Positions 34,304 through 42,381 are shown, counted from the stretch's first letter. The stretch is DNA of 64,000 bases from Flavobacterium sp. SUN052 (GCF_028867935.1 NZ_JAPQNS010000003.1:434001-498000); one strand, 5' to 3'. A program made the numbers and translations. The notes: a model not told the origin generated them from the sequence alone.

Positions 34304-34332
34304 TTGTATTTTATTGAGATATACTAATTTTG
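34304..34332 (+). promoter_or_regulatory. Candidate promoter for the short esterase gene
   Basis: TTG at 34304-34306, an 18-base spacer and TAATTTTG at 34325-34332 match the Bacteroidota -33/-7 pattern. The leader to the ATG at 34456 would be about 118 bases. Confidence 0.45.
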
Positions 34333-34455
34333 CAATTAGTGAGTTATAACAGATTGACACAGATTGTTACGGATCACGCAGAAAAAAGACTAACTTTCTC
34401 TATGGTTTGGGCTGATTTTTGAGAGGTGGTGAATGAGGCTAGTAAGATACTTTTT

Positions 34456-36594
34456 ATGAAACAGAGCATATTGGGTGCGTGTGTGGGAATGATACTGAGT
34501 TTGACACTGTTGTCGTCGCCCGTTACTGCACAAATTATTCGGATTACTTACCCTGAAAGTCGCGCTGTTTTTCAGCGTAACCTTGACCAAACGAGTATCA
34601 TTTATGTATCAGGCAATTATTTCCAGCCTGTTGATAGTGTGCAAGCTCGCTTAGTATTTGAGAATCCGGGCCAGGGTCTGTCAACAAATTGGCAAACCGT
34701 TCAGCGGAATCCTCAGGGAGGAGTTTTTCAGGGACCCGTACGCGGCACAACAGGCTGGTACAGGCTTGAGGTACGCGCATTCACTGGACGTGATATTATT
34801 GGTGAAGATGTAGTCAGAAAGGTGGGTATTGGTGAGGTATTTATTATAACCGGCCAGTCGAACGCACAGGGTTTCCAGGATTTGGGTGCTGCTGGCGCTG
34901 CCGATGATCGCGTGAACTGCGTTGACTACGACAATTATGCAAACAGCTCATTAGCTGATCCGCCTGCTCCCAAATTTCAGCAACTTAGCGCCGGGGCGCT
35001 CATTGGGCCCCGTGGGCAAAGTGCCTGGTGCTGGGGAATTCTAGGAGATCTGATTGCTAAACAATACAACTGCCCCGTACTCTTTATTAATACGGCCTGG
35101 GCCGGCACTACCATCCGAAATTGGGTTGAAAGCTCGCGGGGACAGGTTACCAAAAACATTTTCGCGATAGGTACCCCTAACGAAAACTTCCCGACTGGTA
35201 TGCCCTATGGCAACCTGATTATTGCGCTTCGCTACTACTGCTCTCTTTTTGGTTTAAGGGCCGTTTTGTGGCAACAGGGCGAAACAGACAATGTGCCCCT
35301 CAACCTGCAACGTAAAGAATATGCCGATGCCATGCAGTTTCTGGTTAACCAAACCCGCGCCGATACCGACCGTTATCCTGCCTGGATTCTGGCTCGTTCG
35401 TCATACAATCAGGGTAAAGTAAGTCCAAGCATCATTCAGGCTCAGTCAGACGTAATCGGTACCTATAATAATAACGTACTACCTGGCCCATTCACTGACC
35501 CGATCCAGATTCCTCGCCCAGGCGACGATGTTCATTTTGGGGGTGATGGTTTACGGCAGTTAGCACAGGCGTGGTATAATACCATGGATGCCATTTTCTT
35601 TACGAGTTCATTGCCTTTGTTGCCATTGCCTCAGCCCGCCATAACAACAACGTGTGCCGCAAATGGAAGCGCAGTAACGGTGCGCTTACCCGATGGCTAT
35701 TCGAGTTATAACTGGCGCAGTGGCGAAAAAACACAGTCGTTAACCGTTTCAACGCCGGGTGTTTATCGGGCAACGTTAAAAGACCTGAAAGGAAATACGT
35801 TCCTGTCGCCCGCTGTTGAAATTACCAATCCAATCCAACCTGCAACGCCAACCATAACGCTCGCTCGTCAGCCAGGTACGCCTGCTACGGGAGATCAGCA
35901 GGTATGTTCAGATTCAGTCTTGACCTTAACTGGGAACTCACCCTCAAATACGCGTCTGATTTGGAATACAGGTGCCATAACGCGAACCCTATCCGTGGGT
36001 GCGGCAGGTACATATACGGTGCAGGCTTCAAATTTGTTTGGTTGCCGCTCACCCCAATCGGCACCGGTAAACTTAGTGGTTCGTCCTCGCTTAGTCATTC
36101 CAGTTATTTCTCAGGCTGGTACCTATTCGCTCAAGGCAACTGTACCGGCAGAATCCGGATTTGGCGACTTTTTTGATTGGCGTCGGGGATCTAATGCCTT
36201 ACAAAATCAGAATACATCGATCGCTAAAGTAGGTAGCAGTGGCGTTTATACAGCCAGGGCCAAAACGGTTTATACACTCACGAACGGCAGTAGTATCACG
36301 TGTTACTCAAGTTTTTCAAATCCATTCGATTATGTGCTTAACGCTACTGATCAGGGCATGAGCGTTTACCCAAATCCGTCGAAGGATGGTGTGGTCTATG
36401 TGGAAACATTAGAAGACCTACCCAATGCTGAGATTACGGTGTATACCCTCACGGGCCAGTTGGTTTTTAGTAAAAAAGTAGATTCGTTGAATCAGCGCCA
36501 GTGGTTGCCCTTGTCCAATATGGGAAAGGGACAGTATGTTGTTCGCGTGCGGTCAGCAGGCTTCAATGTGGCACAACGATTTGTGATTGACTGA
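34456..36594 (+). CDS. Secreted SASA-type esterase with T9SS sorting domain (short paralog)
   Basis: The ATG at 34456 starts a good signal peptide (MKQSILGACVGMILSLTLLS, cut after TAQ); the frame from 34426 adds ten residues that would spoil it. The product has 712 residues. The esterase domain parallels the upstream gene: VFIITGQSNAQG, NTAWAGTTIRNWVES, VLWQQGETDN, DDVHFGGDG. Ig-like material is much reduced (one clear repeat with VCSDSVLTL). The tail is a type A T9SS domain (MSVYPNPSKDG, QYVVRVRSAGFNVAQRFV). The two genes are tandem paralogs differing mainly in Ig repeat number. Confidence 0.85.
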   Translation: MKQSILGACVGMILSLTLLSSPVTAQIIRITYPESRAVFQRNLDQTSIIYVSGNYFQPVDSVQARLVFENPGQGLSTNWQTVQRNPQGGVFQGPVRGTTGWYRLEVRAFTGRDIIGEDVVRKVGIGEVFIITGQSNAQGFQDLGAAGAADDRVNCVDYDNYANSSLADPPAPKFQQLSAGALIGPRGQSAWCWGILGDLIAKQYNCPVLFINTAWAGTTIRNWVESSRGQVTKNIFAIGTPNENFPTGMPYGNLIIALRYYCSLFGLRAVLWQQGETDNVPLNLQRKEYADAMQFLVNQTRADTDRYPAWILARSSYNQGKVSPSIIQAQSDVIGTYNNNVLPGPFTDPIQIPRPGDDVHFGGDGLRQLAQAWYNTMDAIFFTSSLPLLPLPQPAITTTCAANGSAVTVRLPDGYSSYNWRSGEKTQSLTVSTPGVYRATLKDLKGNTFLSPAVEITNPIQPATPTITLARQPGTPATGDQQVCSDSVLTLTGNSPSNTRLIWNTGAITRTLSVGAAGTYTVQASNLFGCRSPQSAPVNLVVRPRLVIPVISQAGTYSLKATVPAESGFGDFFDWRRGSNALQNQNTSIAKVGSSGVYTARAKTVYTLTNGSSITCYSSFSNPFDYVLNATDQGMSVYPNPSKDGVVYVETLEDLPNAEITVYTLTGQLVFSKKVDSLNQRQWLPLSNMGKGQYVVRVRSAGFNVAQRFVID

Positions 36595-36604
36595 TAGATT
36601 CCCC

Positions 36605-36648
36605 ATCAATAAAAAAGCCCTTCCTACAGGAAGGGCTTTTTTATTGAT
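36605..36648. terminator. Long perfect palindrome terminator after the short esterase gene
   Basis: Arms of 21 bases (36605-36625 and 36628-36648) are perfectly inverted with a 2-base centre. The core AAAAAAGCCCTTCCT ... AGGAAGGGCTTTTTT could terminate transcription in either direction. It separates the esterase genes from the complex I operon. Confidence 0.9.
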
Positions 36649-36777
36649 AACTGTTTGGCTTAACAATGCGTTGGTCTGGTATTAATCTTCAATGGACTTC
36701 GTTGGCAATGTCAGTTTAGGAAATCGCCCGTGTTTATTTTATGATTAACTTGCACCGTTATTTGTAAAGCAGATTCT

Positions 36778-37149
36778 ATGAATGCAGCTTACGTACCATC
36801 GGACTATCTACCGGTGTTCATTCAACTCCTTTTGGCTCTTGGGTTTATTGTCACTACCATGATTGTGACGCACTCAATCGGGCCTAAGCGGCATAGCCAG
36901 AAAAAAGACGACCCGTTTGAATGCGGTCTTCCCGTGGTTGGCGATGCCCGCGCTCCCATTTCCATTAAGTACTTCCTGATTGCCATCCTGTTTGTACTGT
37001 TCGACGTAGAGGTTATTTTCATGTACCCTTGGGCCGTAAACTTCAAACAGCTGGGCATGCTGGGATTTATTGAAATGGTGTTGTTTATGGGCCTGTTGCT
37101 GGCTGGGTTTTACTACATCATCCGTAAGGGTGTATTGAAGTGGGAATAG
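36778..37149 (+). CDS. nuoA: NADH-quinone oxidoreductase subunit A
   Basis: NuoA is a small membrane subunit at the junction of the peripheral and membrane arms of complex I. The 123-residue product has three hydrophobic helices (about 10-32, 62-82, 92-112), with the conserved loop KKDDPFECGLPVVGDARAPISIKYF, which contains the family Glu-Cys-Gly, and FDVEVIFMYPWA. It begins the nuo cluster. The 183 bases upstream contain the bidirectional terminator but no clean TAnnTTTG promoter that I can support. Confidence 0.96.
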   Translation: MNAAYVPSDYLPVFIQLLLALGFIVTTMIVTHSIGPKRHSQKKDDPFECGLPVVGDARAPISIKYFLIAILFVLFDVEVIFMYPWAVNFKQLGMLGFIEMVLFMGLLLAGFYYIIRKGVLKWE

Positions 37150-37217
37150 AGCCAGAAATGCAAACGATAACGATACTAAAATCGTTATAATATAACAAGC
37201 CATACCCGCTAGAACTG

Positions 37218-37763
37218 ATGTCAACAAGTGTTAAAATGGTTGAGGCCCCACCTAGCTATGATGGTGCCGGTTTCTCAGCTACTTCCTTCGATAAAGTAAT
37301 TGGCATGGCTCGCGCCAACTCGCTGTGGCCGCTGCCTTTTGCTACTTCCTGCTGTGGAATCGAGTTCATGGCCACCATGGGTGCCCATTATGACTTTGCC
37401 CGCTTTGGATCGGAACGCCCAAGCTTCTCGCCCCGTCAGGCCGATTTGCTGATGGTTATGGGAACGATTGCCAAGAAGATGGCTCCTATTGTTAAGCAGG
37501 TATATCTGCAAATGGCAGAACCCCGCTGGGTAATTGCTATGGGTGCCTGTGCATCGAGTGGTGGCATTTTCGATACCTACAGTGTTTTGCAGGGAATCGA
37601 CCGTATTATTCCGGTTGATGTTTACATTCCGGGTTGCCCACCCCGCCCTGAGCAGGTAATTGATGGCCTGATGCAAATTCAGGAACTGGCTCGTAACGAA
37701 TCATTACGTCGCCGGAATACAGAAGAATATGGGTTGTTACTAAACTCATACGGTATACAATAA
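37218..37763 (+). CDS. nuoB: NADH-quinone oxidoreductase subunit B
   Basis: NuoB carries the terminal cluster N2, which donates electrons to quinone. The 181-residue product has the cluster ligands in ATSCCGIEFMA (tandem Cys), MGACASSGGIFDTYS and YIPGCPPRPE. The N-terminal extension is short. It lies 68 bases after nuoA and 10 bases before nuoC, in standard order. Identity is certain. Confidence 0.97.
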   Translation: MSTSVKMVEAPPSYDGAGFSATSFDKVIGMARANSLWPLPFATSCCGIEFMATMGAHYDFARFGSERPSFSPRQADLLMVMGTIAKKMAPIVKQVYLQMAEPRWVIAMGACASSGGIFDTYSVLQGIDRIIPVDVYIPGCPPRPEQVIDGLMQIQELARNESLRRRNTEEYGLLLNSYGIQ

Positions 37764-37773
37764 CCCACCAACG

Positions 37774-38274
37774 ATGTTAACGAACGAATCTGTTGCTCAG
37801 GACATTATTCAGCAGTTTGGCAGTGCATTATCAGAATTCGACGATCCGTTCGATCTGCTCACGCTGACTGTCAGCCGGGAGAAGCTTATTCCCTTGTTGC
37901 AATACCTCAAAGATCACAAAACATTTCAGATCAGTTTTCTGACTGACATTACGGGGATTCACTACCCGGATAGTTCTGGTCGGGAATTTTGTGTGGTCTA
38001 TCATGCCCACAGCCTGATCAACAATTTTCGGGTTCGGCTGAAAGTGTTTTTGGCTGAAAACGATATTCATGTGCCTACCGCTACGGTTCTGTACGAATCG
38101 GCAAACTGGATGGAACGCGAAACGTTCGATTTCTTTGGCATTCAGTTCGATGGGCACCCTAAACTGCAACGCATTTTGAACATGGAGGAAATGGACTATT
38201 TCCCCATGCGCAAACAATATCCGCTGGAAGACGGCACCCGCGAAGACAAAATCGACGCGCTTTTTGGACGATGA
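37774..38274 (+). CDS. nuoC: NADH-quinone oxidoreductase subunit C
   Basis: NuoC is a 30-kDa-type peripheral arm subunit that packs against NuoD. The 166-residue product is a compact version and has the family signature ANWMERETFDFFGIQFDGHPKLQRIL followed by the RKQYPLEDG end. It is separate from nuoD, unlike the fused NuoCD of E. coli. A 117-base gap with an octad-word inverted repeat separates it from nuoD. Confidence 0.95.
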   Translation: MLTNESVAQDIIQQFGSALSEFDDPFDLLTLTVSREKLIPLLQYLKDHKTFQISFLTDITGIHYPDSSGREFCVVYHAHSLINNFRVRLKVFLAENDIHVPTATVLYESANWMERETFDFFGIQFDGHPKLQRILNMEEMDYFPMRKQYPLEDGTREDKIDALFGR

Positions 38275-38276
38275 CT

Positions 38277-38390
38277 AAAGAGCGAAAGAAGGAAAGAGTA
38301 AAAGAACGGACCGGTACGCTAATAGCCCCTGTAAGCTTTCACTCTTTCGCTCCGCATCGGCGGCCCGGTTTACTCATTTACTCTTTGGAA
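38277..38390. repeat. Octad-word inverted repeat between nuoC and nuoD
   Basis: Four tandem 8-base words, AAAGAGCG, AAAGAAGG, AAAGAGTA, AAAGAACG (38277-38308), are followed on the other side by the inverse vocabulary (CTTTCACTCTTTCGCTC near 38336; TTTACTCATTTACTCTTT near 38369). ACCGG and CCGGT words flank the centre. It fills the gap. It has the same design as the repeats at 24987 and 43464 but uses different words. Confidence 0.65.
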
Positions 38391-38391
38391 A

Positions 38392-39636
38392 ATGGTTACT
38401 GAAGACCTAAGTATAGATGCCGTTGGGGCGCGCAACACCCCGGCAACCCCGGAAGGACCCATTCAGTATGTTAACGAATTAACAACACTGAACTTGGGGC
38501 CAACACACCCAGCAACCCACGGAATTTTCCAGAACATCCTGCAAATGGATGGTGAGAAGATTGTGTCGGGGGAGCAGACGATTGGTTATATCCACCGGGC
38601 TTTTGAAAAAATCTCGGAACGTCGGCCTTTTTACCAGATCAAGACGCTCACCGATCGGATGAACTACTGTTCGTCGCCGATCAACAACTTCGGATGGGAT
38701 ATGACTGTCGAGAAGTTGTTGGGCGTGGAAGTGCCAAAGCGGGCACAGTATATCCGGGTGATTATGATGGAACTGGCTCGCATTGCCGACCACCTGATTT
38801 GTAATGGTATTCTGGGGGTGGACACAGGCGCTTTTACGGGTTTCCTGTATCTATTCGAGCAACGCGAAGATATTTACGAAATCTACGAAGAGATGTGCGG
38901 TGCCCGTTTAACGACCAACATGGGTCGGGTTGGCGGCATGGAACGGGATCTCTCGCCCGAAGCCATTCGGAAGATTCGTAAGTTCATCAAGAACTTCCCA
39001 CCAGTGATGCGTGAGTTTGAAAACCTCTTCAACCGCAACCGAATCTTTATGGATCGGGTGGTTGATGTGGGGCCTATCTCGGCAGAAAGGGCACTCAATT
39101 ATGGGTTTACCGGACCAAACCTACGGGCCGCTGGAGTAGATTATGACGTGCGGGTAATGAATCCATATTCGTCGTACGAAGATTTTGATTTCGATATTCC
39201 GGTTGGAAAAAGCGGTGATACATACGATCGATTTATGGTTCGTAATGAGGAAATCTGGCAGAGTTTGAAGATCGTTGAGCAGGCTCTCGAAAACCTGCCT
39301 GAAGGCCCATACTATGCCGATGCCCCCGAGTATTATCTGCCTCCAAAGCAGGAAGTTTACAAAAACATGGAAGCCCTGATCTATCACTTCAAGATTGTGA
39401 TGGGTGAGATCGACGCACCAGTTGGTGAAGTTTACCACGCTGTTGAAGGTGGCAATGGTGAGTTGGGTTTCTACCTGATTAGCGATGGAGGTCGCGCGCC
39501 GTATCGCTTACACTTCCGTCGGCCCTGTTTTATTTACTATCAGGCTTTCCCGGAGATGTGCAAAGGAACAACGCTTTCAGATGCTATCGTAATTATGAGT
39601 AGCCTGAACGTGATTGCGGGAGAGTTGGATGCTTAA
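38392..39636 (+). CDS. nuoD: NADH-quinone oxidoreductase subunit D
   Basis: NuoD is the 49-kDa-type subunit lining the quinone pocket. The 414-residue product shows LNLGPTHPATHGIFQNIL (conserved HPATHG), IGYIHRAFEK, MNYCSSPINNFGWDM, GGMERDLSPE, GFTGPNLRAAGVDYDVR and the C-terminal FRRPCFIYYQAFPEM. The first 25 or so residues precede the conserved domain. The stop is 5 bases before the hicA-like start, so this toxin gene is almost certainly in the same transcript. Confidence 0.97.
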   Translation: MVTEDLSIDAVGARNTPATPEGPIQYVNELTTLNLGPTHPATHGIFQNILQMDGEKIVSGEQTIGYIHRAFEKISERRPFYQIKTLTDRMNYCSSPINNFGWDMTVEKLLGVEVPKRAQYIRVIMMELARIADHLICNGILGVDTGAFTGFLYLFEQREDIYEIYEEMCGARLTTNMGRVGGMERDLSPEAIRKIRKFIKNFPPVMREFENLFNRNRIFMDRVVDVGPISAERALNYGFTGPNLRAAGVDYDVRVMNPYSSYEDFDFDIPVGKSGDTYDRFMVRNEEIWQSLKIVEQALENLPEGPYYADAPEYYLPPKQEVYKNMEALIYHFKIVMGEIDAPVGEVYHAVEGGNGELGFYLISDGGRAPYRLHFRRPCFIYYQAFPEMCKGTTLSDAIVIMSSLNVIAGELDA

Positions 39637-39641
39637 CGGGA

Positions 39642-39839
39642 ATGGCAATTAAGTTTAGGGAAGTTGTTCGGATGATTGAAGACGATGGATGGTATCAAGT
39701 TCGGCAGAAAGGGAGTCATCGCCAATTTAAGCACAACTCTAAAGCTGGACTCGTTACAATTGCTTACCATAGTTTAAATGACGATGTCCCTCCTGGAACT
39801 CTTGGGAGTATTTATAAACAGGCACAAATTGAGCGATGA
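39642..39839 (+). CDS. hicA: HicA-type toxin (mRNA interferase)
   Basis: This 65-residue protein is of the HicA family, small dsRBD-fold ribonucleases that cleave mRNA and are held by HicB. It starts MAIKFREVVRMIEDDGWYQV, and the signature GSHRQFKH contains the catalytic-type His at residue 26; KGSHRQF and TIAYHSLNDDVPPGTLGSI complete the family pattern. It lies 5 bases after nuoD and overlaps hicB by 4 bases (ATGA). Hand counts of G+C give 49 of 120 bases at 39661-39780, against 31 of 60 in nuoD at 39301-39360, suggesting acquisition. Confidence 0.92.
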   Translation: MAIKFREVVRMIEDDGWYQVRQKGSHRQFKHNSKAGLVTIAYHSLNDDVPPGTLGSIYKQAQIER

Positions 39840-40051
39840 AGCGGTACCTAGTTGTTTTTGAGAAGTCGAAATCAGGTTATGGAGCTTATGTTCCTGATCT
39901 GCCCGGCTGTATTGCTACTGCACTAACAAAAAACGACGTGGAGCAACTGATTTATGAAGCAATTCGCTTTCATATTGAAGGTTTAGAGGAAGAAGGTTTG
40001 CCAATTCCTGTACCAACTTCAGAGGCTGAGATCATGGTTTTTGCTCACTGA
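39836..40051 (+). CDS. hicB: HicB-type antitoxin
   Basis: This 71-residue HicB family antitoxin (partial RNase H-like fold) neutralises HicA. The pattern is YLVVFEKSKSGYGAYVPDLPGCIATALT, given here only as its key GYGAYVPDLPGC motif, followed by LIYEAIRFHIEGLEEEGLPIP and a short acidic end. It lacks an added DNA-binding domain, so autoregulation by HicB alone would be atypical. The start overlaps the hicA stop and nuoE starts 5 bases after its stop, so the module is wedged without disrupting any nuo gene. Confidence 0.92.
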   Translation: MKRYLVVFEKSKSGYGAYVPDLPGCIATALTKNDVEQLIYEAIRFHIEGLEEEGLPIPVPTSEAEIMVFAH

Positions 40052-40056
40052 TAACA

Positions 40057-40557
40057 ATGACGACAGAGACGAACAAAGCAATACAATTTACGCCGGAACG
40101 ATTAGAGAAGGCAAAGGCAATTATTGCCCAATATCCTGAAGGAAGACAGAAATCGGCTTTGCTGCCTCTTCTGCATTTGTTGCAGGAGCAGGAGGGGTGG
40201 ACGCCAACTGAAGGAATGGATTACGTAGCTGGCTTACTGGATATTGAGCCTATTGAGGTGTATGAAGTGGCTACGTTTTATACAATGTACCACGTTGATC
40301 CGGTTGGAAAGCACGTCATCGAGTATTGCCGTACAGGACCTTGTTGCCTAATGGGTGGCGAAGAAGTGTATGCGCACCTCCGGCAACGGCTGGGTATCGA
40401 AGCAGGTCAAACCACTGTTGACGGACAGTTTACTATAAAAGAAGTAGAGTGCCTAGCTGCTTGCGGCATGGGTCCAGTATTTCAGGTTCGCGAGAAGTAT
40501 TACATGAACCTGACCAACGAGCGTGTTGACGAGATCATTGACGAACTGTCGAAATAA
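40057..40557 (+). CDS. nuoE: NADH-quinone oxidoreductase subunit E
   Basis: NuoE is the 24-kDa-type thioredoxin-fold subunit with a [2Fe-2S] cluster (N1a). The 166-residue product has LLPLLHLLQEQEGW, VATFYTMYHVDPVGKHVIEYC and the four cluster cysteines in CRTGPCCLMGG and ECLAACGMGP. It is flanked on both sides by toxin-antitoxin pairs: HicAB ends 5 bases upstream, and the other antitoxin starts 6 bases downstream. Confidence 0.96.
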   Translation: MTTETNKAIQFTPERLEKAKAIIAQYPEGRQKSALLPLLHLLQEQEGWTPTEGMDYVAGLLDIEPIEVYEVATFYTMYHVDPVGKHVIEYCRTGPCCLMGGEEVYAHLRQRLGIEAGQTTVDGQFTIKEVECLAACGMGPVFQVREKYYMNLTNERVDEIIDELSK

Positions 40558-40563
40558 CAACTT

Positions 40564-40764
40564 ATGGAAACAATTAACGAGATTGAATCTGCTGTATCAC
40601 GCTTATCAGAGCAGGAATTAGCGGAATTTCGAAATTGGTTCGTTGATTATGACGCAAAAAAATGGGATGCTCAGTTTGAGCAGGATGTTAAGTCGGGCAA
40701 GTTGGCATCACTGGCTCAAAAAGCGTTAGAAAATTTTCGCGCTGGTAAGGTCAGAGAATTGTGA
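40564..40764 (+). CDS. Putative antitoxin partner of the RelE/ParE-like toxin
   Basis: This 66-residue, charged, mostly helical protein contains LSEQELAEFRNWFVDYDAKKWD and FEQDVKSGKLASLAQKALENF with the end GKVREL. This pattern is typical of small antitoxins encoded directly upstream of RelE/ParE-type toxins in cyanobacteria and Bacteroidota. It has no recognised DNA-binding fold. It starts 6 bases after nuoE and ends 8 bases before the toxin start. G+C by hand count is 46 of 120 at 40561-40680, against 34 of 60 in nuoF at 41161-41220. Confidence 0.8.
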   Translation: METINEIESAVSRLSEQELAEFRNWFVDYDAKKWDAQFEQDVKSGKLASLAQKALENFRAGKVREL

Positions 40765-40778
40765 AACAATTGTGAAAC
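40757..40778. repeat. 11-base tandem duplication at the antitoxin-toxin junction
   Basis: AATTGTGAAAC occurs twice back to back (40757-40767 and 40768-40778). The first copy carries the antitoxin stop TGA overlapping a GTG. The second carries the GTG used by the toxin. The ancestral junction was probably a GTGA overlap. Confidence 0.85.
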
Positions 40779-41026
40779 ACTTTGCCACGCCTGAGTTTTG
40801 GGAGCTTTATGATGAATTGCCGCCCAAAATCCAGGAATTAGCAGACAAGAATTACGAGCTGCTTAAAGATGATTCAAGACATCCATCGCTACATTTTAAA
40901 AGGGTTAGTCAGTACTGGTCCGTTCGCGTTGGAAAGCAATATAGAGCTGTTGGTATTGAGAATGAAGTAGGAGTTATCTGGTTTTGGATTGGTACGCACA
41001 CTGAATACGACAAACTGATTAGCTAA
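40772..41026 (+). CDS. RelE/ParE-like toxin
   Basis: This 84-residue protein is of the RelE/ParE superfamily. Features are FWELYDELPPKIQELADKNYELL (two N-terminal helices), HPSLHFKRV and the beta hairpin YWSVRVGKQYRAVG, then VIWFWIGTHTEYDKLI with a C-terminal His and Tyr. The start is GTG at 40772, set by the family N-terminus (MKHFATPEFW). It is preceded by its putative antitoxin, and nuoF starts 3 bases after its stop. Whether it is a ribonuclease or a gyrase poison cannot be told from sequence. Confidence 0.85.
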   Translation: MKHFATPEFWELYDELPPKIQELADKNYELLKDDSRHPSLHFKRVSQYWSVRVGKQYRAVGIENEVGVIWFWIGTHTEYDKLIS

Positions 41027-41028
41027 CG

Positions 41029-42369
41029 ATGGCTACTAAAATATTAACTGAGCATATTAACGTTCCTGGAATCGAAACGTTCGACGTTTATCGGAAGCAG
41101 GGCGGTTATACGGCTGTTGAAAAAGCGATAAAGACAATGACTCCCGAAGCATTGGTGGAGGAAGTCAAGAAGTCGGGTGTGCGGGGCAGAGGGGGAGCAG
41201 GTTTCCCAATGGGTATGAAATGGAGCTTTCTGGCTAAGCCGGAAGGTGTTCCCCGTTACCTCGTTTGCAACGCCGATGAGTCGGAGCCAGGCACTTTTAA
41301 GGATCACTACCTGATGAAGAACCTGCCTCACTTGCTGATTGAAGGCATGATTGTGTCGAGCTTTGCGCTTGGGGCAAACAAGTCATTCATTTACGTAAGG
41401 GGCGAGTTGATGTATGTGATTCACATCCTCGAAAAAGCAATCGCCGAAGCTAAAGCAGCTGGTTTCCTCGGAAAAAATATCCTTGGCAGCGGCTACGATC
41501 TCGAACTGGTTGTACAGCCAGGAGGTGGAGCTTACATCTGTGGTGAAGAAACAGCCTTGCTTGAATCCTTAGAAGGCAAGCGGGGTAACCCGCGTAACAA
41601 ACCGCCATTCCCTGCGGTGAAAGGCTTATACCAATCTCCTACAGTAGTAAACAACGTAGAATCAATTGCCACGACGCCCTGGATCGTAAACCACGGAGGA
41701 GAGGCTTACGCTGCCATTGGTATTGGCCGTTCTACAGGAACCAAGCTGATTTCGGCATCGGGACATATTAGAAAACCCGGTGTTTACGAAATTGAATTGG
41801 GCTTGCCGGTTGAAGATTTCCTCTACGCCGACGAATGGTGTGGCGGTATTCGCACGGGTCATAAACTAAAAGCCGTTGTAGCTGGTGGATCATCAGTCCC
41901 CATTTTACCGGCTAACCTGATTCTGAGTCTGGCCAATGGTGATAAGCGCCTGATGTCTTACGAGTCATTGTCGGAGGGTGGTTTTCAGACGGGTACAATG
42001 CTTGGTTCTGGTGGCTTTATTGCCTTCGACGAAACGGCTTGTATTGTACGGAACACCTGGAATTTTGCCCGATTCTATCACCACGAATCATGTGGGCAAT
42101 GTAGCCCCTGCCGTGAAGGAACGGGCTGGATGGAAAAAGTGCTGCATCGTATTGAGTATGGTCATGGCCATCAGCAGGACCTCGAACTGCTGGTAGATGT
42201 AGCTAAAAAAATTGAAGGAAATACCATTTGCCCGTTGGGCGATGCTGCTGCCTGGCCTGTTGCCAGCGCTATTCGGCATTTCCGCGACGAGTTCCAATGG
42301 CATATTACAAATCCGCACGAAGCGACTCAGCCCGGCGCGGTATATAAAGGAGAAATGGCGCTGGTGTAG
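41029..42369 (+). CDS. nuoF: NADH-quinone oxidoreductase subunit F
   Basis: NuoF is the NADH-oxidising subunit with FMN and cluster N3. The 446-residue product has the NADH/FMN loop GRGGAGFPMGMKW, CNADESEPGTFKD, QPGGGAYICGEETALLESLEG, and the cluster ligands CGQCSPCREG with a later Cys in GNTICPLGDA. Length and motifs are standard. It lies 3 bases after the toxin gene and 12 bases before nuoG. Confidence 0.97.
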   Translation: MATKILTEHINVPGIETFDVYRKQGGYTAVEKAIKTMTPEALVEEVKKSGVRGRGGAGFPMGMKWSFLAKPEGVPRYLVCNADESEPGTFKDHYLMKNLPHLLIEGMIVSSFALGANKSFIYVRGELMYVIHILEKAIAEAKAAGFLGKNILGSGYDLELVVQPGGGAYICGEETALLESLEGKRGNPRNKPPFPAVKGLYQSPTVVNNVESIATTPWIVNHGGEAYAAIGIGRSTGTKLISASGHIRKPGVYEIELGLPVEDFLYADEWCGGIRTGHKLKAVVAGGSSVPILPANLILSLANGDKRLMSYESLSEGGFQTGTMLGSGGFIAFDETACIVRNTWNFARFYHHESCGQCSPCREGTGWMEKVLHRIEYGHGHQQDLELLVDVAKKIEGNTICPLGDAAAWPVASAIRHFRDEFQWHITNPHEATQPGAVYKGEMALV

Positions 42370-42381
42370 TGGACAACTGAG

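Noticed and set aside
36649..36777. Promoter for the nuo operon.
   Set aside because: Candidate boxes (TAATCTTC, TTATTTGTA, TAACTTGC) each miss the consensus or spacing; not strong enough to report.
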